34,850 nucleotides of DNA from Acidaminococcaceae bacterium (GTDB lineage Bacteria > Bacillota > Negativicutes > Acidaminococcales > Acidaminococcaceae). The DNA lies in assembly GCA_017554485.1 (NCBI GenBank), contig JAFZIG010000085.1:1-34850 (forward strand), in the 5' to 3' direction. Shown here one piece after another: positions 18,261 through 26,940 of the stretch. Within the stretch, counting starts at the first letter, position 1, and each line of letters begins with the position of its first letter. Position numbers and translations under genes: made by a program. The notes under the pieces were generated by a model, which saw nothing but the letters and a program-made list of their open reading frames with translations, had not been told where the DNA came from and did no database searches.

Positions 18261-19373
18261 TCAGTTTTCCCGCTTATGTACCAGAGCCACCGCCTGCTCC
18301 GCGATTTCCAACGCGGCTTTCGGCCGCCCGGCTTTTGCGGAAGCCTGTTTCATCTTTTCTAACTCATCCTCCTGCAGCAGCAAACGTTCCACTTTATCCT
18401 GCAGGATATTGCCGTTCAGTTCTTTATCAAGGATCACCCGGGCAGCCCCCGCAGCCTCCAGCGCCCTGGCGTTAAACTCCTGGTGATTGGCCGTAGCATA
18501 GGGAAAGGGAACCAGAATCGCCGGGATCCCCTTAGCCGTCAGTTCTGCCAATCCGATAGCCCCCGCCCGGAACACGGCCAGATCCGCTGTGGCCAAAGCC
18601 ATGGGCATATCATACAGATAAGGCAGCACGTGAATATTGGACTGGAAGCCTCCTGCCTTTTCAATCTGTTTCTTATACTCTTCGTAATGGTTTTTTCCTG
18701 TGGCATGGATAATCTGCACGTCATCCCTGCCGGACAGATCCTGTTCCAGCTGAAAGGCTGCCTTGTTGATGGAAGCCGCTCCCAAGCTTCCTCCCGCGAT
18801 TAATACGGTCTTTTTCGCCGGATTCAGGCCAAAAAACCGCAAAGCCTGGAAACGGTTGCATTTTAAAATCTCTTCCCGGATGGGATTCCCTGTGAATACC
18901 TTCTTTGCCTTACCTTTAAAATACTTGTCCGCCTCCTGGTAGCCCAGAAATATCCGGTTCACAAAGTGGGACAGGATTTTATTCGTCACACCGGGCAGCG
19001 CGTTTTGCTCCTGCACGCAGGTTGGAATTCCCTTAAGGGCAGCCAAGAACACGACGGGACCGCAGACATAGCCCCCGGTCCCGATGACCAGATGGGGCTG
19101 ATATTCATCCAGCAGCTTCTTTGCGTCCCGGAGGCCGGTGAATACTTTGTATGAGGAACGAAATGTATCCGGGCTGAGGCTTCTTTTAAACCCCTGTACG
19201 TCGATGAAATCGATGGGATATCCCGCCCGGGGCACCAAATCCTTTTCCAGCCCATGGGTAGTGCCTACAAAACGAATCTCCGTCTCTGGCCAGCGCTTTT
19301 TAATCGTATCCGCAATCGTAAGGGCCGGATAGATATGCCCGCCGGTACCTCCGCCGGATAAAATCACTTTCAT
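18261..19373 (-). CDS. murG: MurG, lipid II-forming GlcNAc transferase
   Basis: Peripheral membrane GT-B glycosyltransferase that converts lipid I to lipid II. With the ATG at 19373 the protein has 370 residues and begins MKVILSGGGTGGHIYPALTIA, whose G-loop GGTGGH is at the expected place. A second G-loop (IAGGSLGAASINKA) and the C-terminal VFRAGAIGLAELTAKGIPAILVPFPYATANHQEFNAR sugar-nucleotide motif are present. An upstream GTG at 19415 would add 14 residues unlike the family; GGAG lies 11 bases before 19373. No ftsW lies in the 78 bases between murD and murG. Confidence 0.97.
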   Translation of the reverse strand: MKVILSGGGTGGHIYPALTIADTIKKRWPETEIRFVGTTHGLEKDLVPRAGYPIDFIDVQGFKRSLSPDTFRSSYKVFTGLRDAKKLLDEYQPHLVIGTGGYVCGPVVFLAALKGIPTCVQEQNALPGVTNKILSHFVNRIFLGYQEADKYFKGKAKKVFTGNPIREEILKCNRFQALRFFGLNPAKKTVLIAGGSLGAASINKAAFQLEQDLSGRDDVQIIHATGKNHYEEYKKQIEKAGGFQSNIHVLPYLYDMPMALATADLAVFRAGAIGLAELTAKGIPAILVPFPYATANHQEFNARALEAAGAARVILDKELNGNILQDKVERLLLQEDELEKMKQASAKAGRPKAALEIAEQAVALVHKREN

Positions 19374-19451
19374 CTTTCTGATGTCTCCATTCTGCCGCCC
19401 TGATTCCGGCATCACATAAAAACAATTAACACCATATGATTAAAAAACCGG

Positions 19452-20807
19452 TTAATTTTCAAGCTCGCGTACCAGCTTTTTAAAGTAGCGGCCCCGCTCT
19501 CCCATGTCATGGAACATGTCGAAAGAGGAGCAAGCCGGAGACAGTAGCACCACCTGGGGCGCCTTCGCCCTGGCATGGGCCGTCTCCACCGCAGCTTTGA
19601 ACGTATCCACCATTGCGATATTTTCTACCCCGGCCGCCACCGCTGCCTGATAGAACCGTTCTTTCGCCTCCCCCAGCAGAATCAGCAGGTCTGTTTTCTC
19701 CTGAACCAAATTCATCATGGGCTCCAGGGGAGTCATCTTGTCATGGCCTCCGGCCAGCAGGATGATGTGGCCGCTGGGGAATGCCTCCAGTGCTTTGATG
19801 ACGGAATCCGTGTTCGTGGCTTTGGAATCGTTATAATACGGGACCCCGTTGATAGTGGTCACATATTCGATGCGGTGCTCCACTCCCTTAAAGCTAAGCA
19901 GGGTCTCCCGCATGGCGGCAGGGGTCACTCCGACAAAGAAACCGCAGGCAATGGCTGCCAGTACATTTTCTTCATTATGGGCTCCGAAAATCTGAAGCTC
20001 ATCTTTATGGCAGATTTCTTTCACCGCGTTTTTCCACCTGATGAAGAAACTGCCTTCTTTCATGTATACGCCTTCCGGCAGAGCCGCGGTCCGGCTGAAA
20101 TAACACAATATTCCTCTGGAATATTTACCCCAGGTACGTACTTCCGGATCATCGTAATTTAAAACAGTGACCTGCTTCGCCGTCTGGTTTTTATATATAT
20201 TCTGCTTGCAGCGGCCATATTCCTCCATGGTCTTGTGGCGTTCCATGTGATCCGGGGTCAAATTCAGTACCGCCGCCACGTCCGGACAGAAATCCAGGAT
20301 CCCTTCCAGCTGGTAGCTGGACACTTCCGCCGCCACCCAGCTGTTTTTATCCAGTCCCTTCACTTCTGTGGACAGGGCCAGGCCGATATTGCCGCCCACT
20401 GCTGTTTTCACCGGAAGGGTCTTCAGCATCTCACCTACCAGTGTAGTGGTAGTAGTCTTGCCGTTTGTCCCGGTAATGGCTACCATGTGCCCCGGATAGC
20501 TGCGCCAGGCCGATTCGATCTCCGCGATGACTTCCACCCCGTTTTTCCGCGCTTTCTGCAAAACGGGAAGATTACAGGGAACCGCAGGGGATAAGACTAC
20601 CTGCTGCACTTTGGCCAGGACTTCCTCCAGGTTGCCGCTGACAAACCCACCGCCGCATTTGGCCAGTTTTTCCGTCAAATCCAACTCCAGCGTCTTCGGC
20701 GAATCGTCATACAAAAAAACCGTCTTACCCTGATCCGCCAGTTCCGCTGCCGCGCCTTTACCGCTGATGCCGGCGCCGAAAACCATTACGTTTTGTATAT
20801 CGGACAT
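19452..20807 (-). CDS. murD: UDP-N-acetylmuramoylalanine--D-glutamate ligase MurD
   Basis: Adds D-Glu to UDP-MurNAc-L-Ala. The 451-residue protein has an N-terminal Rossmann-like domain (NVMVFGAGISGKGAAAEL), the ATP loop ITGTNGKTTTTTLVGEM, the NLTPDHMERH motif and the C-terminal YYNDSKATNTDS and LLSPACSSFDMFHDMGERG motifs. I chose the ATG at 20807: AAAGGTGG lies eight bases before it, one base separates it from the mraY stop, and the alternative GTG at 20819 lies inside that Shine-Dalgarno site. Confidence 0.97.
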   Translation of the reverse strand: MSDIQNVMVFGAGISGKGAAAELADQGKTVFLYDDSPKTLELDLTEKLAKCGGGFVSGNLEEVLAKVQQVVLSPAVPCNLPVLQKARKNGVEVIAEIESAWRSYPGHMVAITGTNGKTTTTTLVGEMLKTLPVKTAVGGNIGLALSTEVKGLDKNSWVAAEVSSYQLEGILDFCPDVAAVLNLTPDHMERHKTMEEYGRCKQNIYKNQTAKQVTVLNYDDPEVRTWGKYSRGILCYFSRTAALPEGVYMKEGSFFIRWKNAVKEICHKDELQIFGAHNEENVLAAIACGFFVGVTPAAMRETLLSFKGVEHRIEYVTTINGVPYYNDSKATNTDSVIKALEAFPSGHIILLAGGHDKMTPLEPMMNLVQEKTDLLILLGEAKERFYQAAVAAGVENIAMVDTFKAAVETAHARAKAPQVVLLSPACSSFDMFHDMGERGRYFKKLVRELEN

Positions 20808-20808
20808 G

Positions 20809-21798
20809 TTACATGCCACCTTTCCCCAGATGCCAAAGAAGCAGACCTATGATGCAAAATACCGTGCTGGCCAGGGTAAAAACCCTTACCACTTTTGTCT
20901 CTTTCCAGCCCCCCAGTTCGAAATGATGATGGATAGGAGTCATGCGGAAGATGCGTTTGCCTCCCGTACGCTTGAAATACGCCACCTGCATGATAACGGA
21001 CATGGCTTCGCAGACGTATACACCGCCAACAACCGCCAGAAGGACTTCCGTACGGGTGAGCAGGGCCAGTGCCGCCACGGCGCCTCCTAAAGCAAGGGAT
21101 CCCGTATCCCCCATAAACACTTTGGCGGGGTGATGGTTCCAGACCAGGAATCCAAGGCAGCTTCCCAGGACCGCCGCCGCGAACAGGCACAGATCCCCTT
21201 CCCCGGTCTGCCAGGCCACAAACCCATAAGTGAGCAGTACCGGCACGCTGACAGAAGAGACCAGTCCGTCCAGGCCGTCCGTCAGGTTCACCGCATTGGT
21301 AGTGCCTACCAGCAGGATCAATACTAACACATAATACAGCCAGCCCAGCTGCAGGTTCAGGGCAGTGCCGGGAATCCATAAGATTGTCCCTTCGGGACCC
21401 GCATGCTGTTCGATGTAATAAATATACGCCAGGGCCAGAGCAATCTGCAGGGCCAGCTTCTGCTTCGCCGTCAGCCCCAGGTTCCGTTTCATAACCACTT
21501 TAATAAAATCGTCCAAAAAGCCGATCAGGGCATGGCCGAAGGTCAGTACAAAGGCAATTATGACCAGTGGCGTAAATCGGTTCCAGACAACCATGGCCAC
21601 AAACAGCCCGCACAGCATCATGATGCCGCCCATGGTCGGGGTTCCACTCTTTTTCATATGGCTGGCAGGGCCAACATCCCGAATACTCTGCCCGAACTTT
21701 AATTTATGCAGCGCCGGTATCATCACCGGCCCCAGGGCTGCGCAAACAATCAGGGCGGTCAGCAACGCGCCCAGTACCTGCATGCCCGTAATATCCAT
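20809..21798 (-). CDS. mraY: Phospho-MurNAc-pentapeptide transferase MraY
   Basis: Integral membrane enzyme that transfers phospho-MurNAc-pentapeptide to undecaprenyl phosphate, making lipid I. With the ATG at 21798 it has 329 residues and about ten membrane segments. Family motifs include SGTPTMGG near residue 50, LTDGLDGL with its catalytic aspartates near 165-173, GDTGSLALGG and the late MTPIHHHFEL histidine motif. A GTG at 21807 could add three residues; neither has a strong Shine-Dalgarno site. It is separated from murF by the only large gap within the mur genes, which holds a terminator-like hairpin. Confidence 0.97.
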   Translation of the reverse strand: MDITGMQVLGALLTALIVCAALGPVMIPALHKLKFGQSIRDVGPASHMKKSGTPTMGGIMMLCGLFVAMVVWNRFTPLVIIAFVLTFGHALIGFLDDFIKVVMKRNLGLTAKQKLALQIALALAYIYYIEQHAGPEGTILWIPGTALNLQLGWLYYVLVLILLVGTTNAVNLTDGLDGLVSSVSVPVLLTYGFVAWQTGEGDLCLFAAAVLGSCLGFLVWNHHPAKVFMGDTGSLALGGAVAALALLTRTEVLLAVVGGVYVCEAMSVIMQVAYFKRTGGKRIFRMTPIHHHFELGGWKETKVVRVFTLASTVFCIIGLLLWHLGKGGM

Positions 21799-21832
21799 CC
21801 TGTGCACCAGACTTTCAAAGATTATTAAATGC

Positions 21833-21850
21833 GGGAAAACACTTTTTCCC
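21833..21850. repeat. Hairpin upstream of mraY
   Basis: Perfect 7-bp inverted repeat GGGAAAA/TTTTCCC around a 4-base loop, 35 bases before the mraY start. On the mRNA strand it is followed by GCATTTAATAATC, not by a T run. It is the second hairpin in the murF-mraY gap. Confidence 0.4.
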
Positions 21851-21881
21851 AGCCGCTTCCTCTCGGAAGTTTAAAGAAAAA

Positions 21882-21900
21882 CCGTTTTCAGAGGAAACGG
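21882..21900 (-). terminator. Terminator-like hairpin between murF and mraY
   Basis: On the minus strand CCGTTT pairs with AAACGG (6 bp plus one outer-loop pair past a mismatch), directly followed by TTTTTCTTTAAA. The stem is short, so it is more likely an attenuator than a full stop. Confidence 0.5.
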
Positions 21901-21926
21901 CTGAACTTTTCCTTCACGAATACCAG

Positions 21927-23294
21927 TTATTTAAAAACCAGGTCTATCACACCTGCCACCTGCATGGAGTGGGACCCCTTCAGCAGCACAATATCCCCAG
22001 GCTTCAGCAATTTCGCCAGTTGTTCCGCGGCAGCCTGTCGGTCGGCAAAATGAAAGGCCTGCACGCCCCGCTCCGCTGCGGCGGCAATGGCTTCTTTCGT
22101 TTCAGGGCCATAGCCGAGGAGCATATCCACCCCGGTCTCAGCCGCCATGATCCCCACACTACGGTGGGCTTCCGCGGATGTATCTCCCAATTCCAGCATA
22201 TCCGCCACCACTGCAATAGCACGGCAGGGCGGCTGCGCGCTTTGTTTCAGCCTTGCCAGCGTGGCAAAAGCCGCTTCCATGGAAGCCGGGCTGGCGTTGT
22301 ACGCATCATTGATTACGGTATAACTGCCAAAACACAGCAGTTCCTGCCGGCTGCCTGTCAGCACCGTGCCCTGCAAAGCTTCCTTTATATTATTTAATTT
22401 TACACCAAAATGCCTTCCTACTGCAATAGCAGACAGGGCGTTCATCACATTATGTTCGCCTATCTGCGGGATAAAAAACTCCTCTTTTTCTTCCCCTGCC
22501 CTGCAGACAAAGTGGCTGCCCCCGGCGGTGATCTCCACCTGCTCCGCCCGCACGTCGTCTTCTGCCTTCATGCCGAACCAGCTCACCCCAGTATGCAGTT
22601 TTTTCTGCATGGCACGTACCCGGGGCAGATCCCCGTTCAGCACTGCGTACCCGTCAGACGGAAGGTCTTCCAGAATCTCGCTTTTTGCTTTTGCAATATT
22701 GTCAAGGCTGCCCAGTTCACCGACGTGGGTGGAGCCCACATTGGAAATCACGGCAACATCCGGACAGGCAATCGCACACATGGCTTTGATCTGGCCCAAT
22801 CCGCGCATACCCATCTCTACTACCGCGATTTCCGTATCCGGCCGGATGCTCAGCAGCGTACGGGGCAGGCCGATTTCGTTGTTGAAATTGGCCTGAGTCT
22901 TCACTACGCGATACTGAGAAGATAAAACGGCAGCCACCATGTCTTTGGTGGAAGTCTTCCCGTTGGAACCGGTAATCGCCACTACTTTTAATTTTGGAAA
23001 TTTCATACGGTACGCATGGGCGATATCCTGATAGCCTTTCAAGGTATCTTCCACCAATACAACCGGCACTGTCTCCGGCACATCCACTGCTTTGGAAGCC
23101 AGGATGCCCGCAGCTCCGTTTTCTACCGCCTTGGCCGCATAGGCATGACCGTCAAAAGTTTCCCCTTTCAGGGCAATGAACAACTCTCCTTCACGGATCG
23201 TGCGCGTATCCGTGTTGATGCCCGCAAACTCCGGATTCCCGGCAAAAGCACAGTTGCCGCCCGTAGCTTTAATGATTTCCTGCAGCGTAATCAT
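21927..23294 (-). CDS. murF: UDP-MurNAc-tripeptide--D-alanyl-D-alanine ligase MurF
   Basis: Adds D-Ala-D-Ala, made by Ddl, to complete the pentapeptide. The 455-residue protein starts MITLQEIIKATGG and carries the N-terminal UDP-binding domain with NTDTRTIREGELFIALKGETFDGH, the ATP loop AITGSNGKTSTKDM (about 107-120), VGSTHVGELGS and the C-terminal VINDAYNASPASMEAAF and GDIVLLKGSHSMQ motifs. Its start overlaps the murE stop by four bases (ATGA), implying translational coupling. Confidence 0.99.
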   Translation of the reverse strand: MITLQEIIKATGGNCAFAGNPEFAGINTDTRTIREGELFIALKGETFDGHAYAAKAVENGAAGILASKAVDVPETVPVVLVEDTLKGYQDIAHAYRMKFPKLKVVAITGSNGKTSTKDMVAAVLSSQYRVVKTQANFNNEIGLPRTLLSIRPDTEIAVVEMGMRGLGQIKAMCAIACPDVAVISNVGSTHVGELGSLDNIAKAKSEILEDLPSDGYAVLNGDLPRVRAMQKKLHTGVSWFGMKAEDDVRAEQVEITAGGSHFVCRAGEEKEEFFIPQIGEHNVMNALSAIAVGRHFGVKLNNIKEALQGTVLTGSRQELLCFGSYTVINDAYNASPASMEAAFATLARLKQSAQPPCRAIAVVADMLELGDTSAEAHRSVGIMAAETGVDMLLGYGPETKEAIAAAAERGVQAFHFADRQAAAEQLAKLLKPGDIVLLKGSHSMQVAGVIDLVFK

Positions 23295-24778
23295 TTCTTC
23301 TTTCCTTTCCAGTATTCTTCCACTACTTCCTTATCATCAAAATGAATCGTTTTGTCTTTCAGAATCTGGTAATTCTCGTGACCTTTGCCTGCAATCATGA
23401 TCACATCCTGTTCACCTGCATGAGCCAGTGCGTAGTGGATCGCTTCTTTGCGGTCCGCGATCCGCGTCACAGTCTTCCCTTCCGGTACCGGCTTCAGTGC
23501 CACTTCGATCATGTCAATAATCTTCTCGGGGTCTTCACTGCGGGGATTATCAGAAGTCACCACCACGTCATCCGCCAGCTGCAGCGCGATGCCCCCCATA
23601 ATAGGCCGCTTCTTGTTATCCCTGTCGCCGCCGCAGCCGAATACCACCCACAGTCGTCCTTTGGTGATGAGCCGGGCCGTGTTCAGCACGTTTTCCAGGC
23701 CGTCCGGAGTGTGGGCATAATCCACGATGACCGTATAAGGCTGTCCTGCCTCTACCAGTTGGAACCGTCCCGGCACACCGGCAAAGCCGTTCAGCACCTT
23801 TTCGATCTGCTCCTTGCTAATCATCTCTGCCAGCAGCGCCCCCACCGCGCACATCACGTTGTAAACGTTAAACTTACCGGTGATATTCAGCTGCAGGTCC
23901 ATATCCCCTGCCGGGGTGTGCAGGCACAGGTGCATGCCCTTGGCCCCCACTTCGTAAGCAAGCGGGTAAATGTCGTTGTCATTCCCCATACCGTAGGTGA
24001 GGCAGGCAGCTTTCGTCCGGCTCATAATGACCTTGCTGGCCGGTTCGTCTGCATTGAACACCGCTGTCTTATTCCGCTTTTTACCGTCTGTAAGATGTTC
24101 AAACAACAGGCTCTTGGCATCCCGGTAATCTTCCATGGTTTTGTGGAAATCCAGATGGTCTTCGGTAATGTTTGTCAGTACTGCCGTATCATATTCGATG
24201 CCCGCCACGCGCTTCAGCGCCAGGGCATGGGAGGAAACCTCCATCACCACATATTGGCAGCCCGCTTCTTTCATACGGAACAGGAACTTCTGCAGGTCTA
24301 CCACATCCGGTGTTGTATTATGGGAAACGATGGATTCGTCCCCAATCATCACATTGATGGTACCGATCATACCGCACTTGAACCCGGCGCTTTCTAGTAC
24401 CTGGCGGATGATGTTGGTACTGGTAGTCTTGCCGTTGGTCCCGGTGACGCCGATCATACGCATGGCCTTGCCGGGATAATCAAAGAAAAACGGGGCGACG
24501 GTCTCCATCGCTTCCCGTACATTTTTCACCTGTAGCAGCGTCAGTCCCGGAGGAACCTGCTCCGGCACATTTTCCACCAACGCGGCCACTGCACCGGCCT
24601 GTGCCGCTTTGGCCAGGAATGTATGACCGTCCACATGGGCGCCCTTCAACGCGACAAACAGGCTGCCCTGTTCCACTACCCGGGAATCCGCCGTCACATC
24701 AGTGACGACCTTATTTACTTCTCCGATTACATTTACTTCCGGTAGCAGGTCAACAAAACTCTGTAATTGTTTCTCCAT
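23291..24778 (-). CDS. murE: UDP-MurNAc-tripeptide synthetase MurE, meso-DAP type
   Basis: Adds the third stem residue. The 495-residue protein has the N-terminal domain with DVTADSRVVEQGSLFVAL, the ATP loop GVTGTNGKTTSTNI, VMEVSSHALALKRV, NITEDHLDFHKTMEDY, and a C-terminal DYAHTPDGLENVL. The specificity motif reads TSDNPRSEDPEKI: DNPR is the signature of enzymes adding meso-diaminopimelate, whereas lysine enzymes carry other residues. The cell wall is therefore expected to be of the DAP type. GGGGG lies eight bases before the ATG. Unlike many dcw clusters, no ftsI or spoVD gene lies between ftsL and this gene. Confidence 0.98.
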   Translation of the reverse strand: MEKQLQSFVDLLPEVNVIGEVNKVVTDVTADSRVVEQGSLFVALKGAHVDGHTFLAKAAQAGAVAALVENVPEQVPPGLTLLQVKNVREAMETVAPFFFDYPGKAMRMIGVTGTNGKTTSTNIIRQVLESAGFKCGMIGTINVMIGDESIVSHNTTPDVVDLQKFLFRMKEAGCQYVVMEVSSHALALKRVAGIEYDTAVLTNITEDHLDFHKTMEDYRDAKSLLFEHLTDGKKRNKTAVFNADEPASKVIMSRTKAACLTYGMGNDNDIYPLAYEVGAKGMHLCLHTPAGDMDLQLNITGKFNVYNVMCAVGALLAEMISKEQIEKVLNGFAGVPGRFQLVEAGQPYTVIVDYAHTPDGLENVLNTARLITKGRLWVVFGCGGDRDNKKRPIMGGIALQLADDVVVTSDNPRSEDPEKIIDMIEVALKPVPEGKTVTRIADRKEAIHYALAHAGEQDVIMIAGKGHENYQILKDKTIHFDDKEVVEEYWKGKKK

Positions 24779-24869
24779 CGCATATTCCCCCTTTGTGTAA
24801 TCCTTAAACTCTCAAGCCATGCTACATTCCTTTCATCCGACCATGTTGGTATTTCCCCTAAATTGAAAG

Positions 24870-24889
24870 GGCAGCCCGGACAGGCTGCC
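24870..24889 (-). repeat. GC-rich hairpin between ftsL and murE
   Basis: Perfect 7-bp stem GGCAGCC/GGCTGCC with a 6-base loop. On the minus strand CTTTCAATTT follows, a weak T tract, so it could act as an attenuator or leaky terminator. It occupies the 203-base gap 24779-24981, where I see no coding sequence. Confidence 0.45.
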
Positions 24890-24981
24890 TCTCAAAATTC
24901 TTTATCTTTTACTTACACAAAATTTTAAAAGGCTATGATAAGCGCAAGATCCGATAAATCTCTTTCCTTAACGATAACCTA

Positions 24982-25362
24982 CTATTTTCCAGCTTTTACA
25001 TAAATATTGCTGCGGGCCACTTTCATCCCCAATTGTTTTTCCGCAATTGATGTGATCCGCTCCGGTCCTTTCAGTTGATCCACCTCGATTTTCAATTCGG
25101 CATTTTTGGCGATCAGTTGGGACTCCTGTGTCTGCAGTTTTATCAGATGGTTTCCTGCTGAGACCAGTGCGGCACTTCGCATGACTGTAGTGAAATACAT
25201 GGCCAATACCAGCCCGACTGTGACAAACAGGCGGCGTCGGAATAATTTATAATTAGCCTGCCGGATACGCTGACGACGCTGCTGAAGCTCGTTCAGTTCA
25301 TTAAGCCGTTCCTGCTCCGACTGTGCCCACTGCTCTTCATAATTATATTTTCTAGCTAACAT
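24982..25362 (-). CDS. ftsL: Cell division protein FtsL-like
   Basis: Bitopic protein of 126 residues expected to form the FtsQ-FtsL-FtsB type subcomplex. The N-terminal half is a charged, Gln/Arg-rich cytoplasmic helix (about 8-45); one membrane segment follows (about 46-66, LFVTVGLVLAMYFTTVM), then an extracytoplasmic leucine-zipper coiled coil (about 70-100) and the ERITSIAEKQLGMKVARSN motif typical of FtsL C-termini. Sequence identity across this family is low; the call rests on topology, that motif and its position after rsmH. Confidence 0.85.
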   Translation of the reverse strand: MLARKYNYEEQWAQSEQERLNELNELQQRRQRIRQANYKLFRRRLFVTVGLVLAMYFTTVMRSAALVSAGNHLIKLQTQESQLIAKNAELKIEVDQLKGPERITSIAEKQLGMKVARSNIYVKAGK

Positions 25363-25426
25363 GCGTTTTTGCCTGCCTTTTTATGTAATACTTCCCTTTA
25401 ATCTGAAGTTATATACTTTCATTAGC

Positions 25427-26362
25427 CTATTCCATCTGCAACTTCTCCGCAAAACGCAGCCTTGCGCTTCGTGCCCGCGGATTCATCTGAACTTCCTCAT
25501 TGCCAGGAACCAGACTGCCCGGTTTGCCAATTAACGGTTTTCTTCCGCACACACAGGGCATATGAGGCGGACAGATACAGCCTTTTGCCAGTTGTGCCAG
25601 CTTCTGCTTTACGATTCTGTCTTCCAGGGATTGAAAGGTAATGACACCAATCCGACCCCCGGGTTTTAATGCATCCACTGCATCCTCTACTACCTGGTCC
25701 AAGATGTTCAGTTCATCATTGACCTCGATCCGCAGAGCCTGAAAGGTCCGTTTTGCCGGGTGAGGACCGTCTTTGCGGGCTCCTTTGGGAATAGCCTTCT
25801 TAATTAGTTCTACCAATTCCCCGGTTGTATGCAGCGGTTTTTTCTGCCGCTCTTCCACAATAAACTGCGCAATCCGCTTTGCCCAGCGTTCTTCCCCGTA
25901 CCGCCAGATCAATCCGGCCAGTTCCGCTTCGCTGTACGTATTCAAAATCGTGTCCGCAGTCAGGGCAGTGTCCTGATTCATCCGCATATCCAGCGGGCCT
26001 TCATGCATGTACGAAAAGCCCCGCTCCGGCGTATCCAACTGATAAGATGAAACTCCCAAATCGAACAGGACACCTGTTACGTTTTCTATGTTCAGCTTAC
26101 GCAATACGTCCTTCAAATCCTTAAAGTTGGATTTTACGACATCCACTTTGCAACGTGCGTCTTGTAAACGCTCCGACGCCGCAACCAGTGCATCATCGTC
26201 CTGATCGATACCAATCAGCCGTCCTTTCTCTGACAGGCGCGCAATAATTTCAGCTGAATGGCCTGCCCCGCCCAGGGTACAGTCCACATAGACGCCGTCC
26301 GGATCCGTTACCAGCCAATCTATGCACTCTTTCAGAAGTACACTTACATGAGCAAAGTCCAT
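25427..26362 (-). CDS. rsmH: 16S rRNA m4C1402 methyltransferase RsmH (MraW)
   Basis: SAM-dependent enzyme that methylates N4 of C1402 in the ribosomal P site. The 311-residue protein begins with [13 protein letters not shown], then the SAM site [13 protein letters not shown] (about 27-39) and [21 protein letters not shown] (about 95-116); a helical insert with [15 protein letters not shown] and the C-terminal [17 protein letters not shown] complete the family pattern. It starts ten bases after the mraZ stop with GAGG five bases upstream of its ATG. Confidence 0.98.
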   Translation of the reverse strand: MDFAHVSVLLKECIDWLVTDPDGVYVDCTLGGAGHSAEIIARLSEKGRLIGIDQDDDALVAASERLQDARCKVDVVKSNFKDLKDVLRKLNIENVTGVLFDLGVSSYQLDTPERGFSYMHEGPLDMRMNQDTALTADTILNTYSEAELAGLIWRYGEERWAKRIAQFIVEERQKKPLHTTGELVELIKKAIPKGARKDGPHPAKRTFQALRIEVNDELNILDQVVEDAVDALKPGGRIGVITFQSLEDRIVKQKLAQLAKGCICPPHMPCVCGRKPLIGKPGSLVPGNEEVQMNPRARSARLRFAEKLQME

Positions 26363-26372
26363 AAGCGCCTCA

Positions 26373-26801
26373 TCAAATGTCCAGATTCAGGTCATCCAGG
26401 CCTTCCTCAATCATCTGCTCCGCAGCCGCATCCCGTGACTGCCATTGCTCGGCAGACCAGATTTCTGCCTTGTCACCCACGCCGACAATTACTGTATCTT
26501 TAGTAATGCCTGCATATTCACGCAGGCTGGCGCTCAGCAGCACGCGTCCCTGCTTGTCGCAGGAAAATTCATCTGCACCGGAGAAGAAAAATCGCTTAAT
26601 GTCACGGTTCATTTTCTGTCCCATAGACAGGGCGTTCAGCTTCTCCGTAAACAGCTGCCACTGCCTTTCATCGTAAATCATCAGGCAATGGTCGAAACCT
26701 TTGCAGATGAAAAACGTCTTGCCCAAGGCTTCCCTTAATTTGACAGGAATGAAGAGACGGCCCTTTTCATCCAACGAATGTCTGTATTCGCCTAAGAACA
26801 T
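26373..26801 (-). CDS. mraZ: Transcriptional regulator MraZ
   Basis: DNA-binding protein of the SpoVT/AbrB-like swapped-hairpin fold that controls its own dcw operon. Starting at 26801 it has 142 residues, the normal length, and begins [19 protein letters not shown]; the two repeats carry the DxxxR signatures DEKGR (10-14) and DKQGR in the second half ([15 protein letters not shown]). An open frame extends 24 residues further upstream to 26873 but runs through the operator repeats and promoter; AGAGGTG lies six bases before 26801, so that extension is rejected. Confidence 0.97.
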   Translation of the reverse strand: MFLGEYRHSLDEKGRLFIPVKLREALGKTFFICKGFDHCLMIYDERQWQLFTEKLNALSMGQKMNRDIKRFFFSGADEFSCDKQGRVLLSASLREYAGITKDTVIVGVGDKAEIWSAEQWQSRDAAAEQMIEEGLDDLNLDI

Positions 26802-26802
26802 C

Positions 26803-26842
26803 TTCTTCACCTCTTTTACCCACTTTTCACCACTTTTCACCA
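26803..26842 (-). promoter_or_regulatory. Phased MraZ-binding repeats (operator)
   Basis: On the minus strand, consecutive 10-base units TGGTGAAAAG, TGGTGAAAAG, TGGGTAAAAG and a diverged AGGTGAAGAA run from the edge of the -10 box to the start codon. Known MraZ sites are direct TGGG-like repeats with a 10-base period, which fits. The last unit contains the mraZ Shine-Dalgarno sequence. Confidence 0.85.
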
Positions 26843-26870
26843 TTATACAGGCATTTTTTTGATTTTGCAA
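26842..26870 (-). promoter_or_regulatory. dcw operon promoter (Pmra)
   Basis: Minus-strand TTGCAA, 17-base spacer, perfect TATAAT (26847-26842). The start near 26835 lies inside the MraZ repeats, so MraZ binding should repress. Confidence 0.88.
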
Positions 26871-26898
26871 CACCTTTATGGGCTTTTTTCGCAGAATT

Positions 26899-26937
26899 TA
26901 AAAGTTTTTTCCTATTAATTTTGCAGTAAAACTTTTA
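26899..26937. repeat. Perfect 10-bp inverted repeat upstream of mraZ
   Basis: TAAAAGTTTT and AAAACTTTTA separated by 19 bases, within the AT-rich stretch between mraZ and the DUF1858 gene. Function unknown; a regulator site or DNA-bending element are both possible. Confidence 0.5.
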
Positions 26938-26940
26938 TGT

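Noticed and set aside
23342..24397. Open frame of 351 codons on the plus strand opposite murE
   Set aside because: Antisense shadow of murE; composition is His/Arg/Gln-rich as expected from reversed codons, with no recognisable domain.
26802..26873. 24-residue N-terminal extension of mraZ
   Set aside because: It would translate the operator repeats and the promoter region; the ATG at 26801 has a proper Shine-Dalgarno site and matches the family N-terminus.
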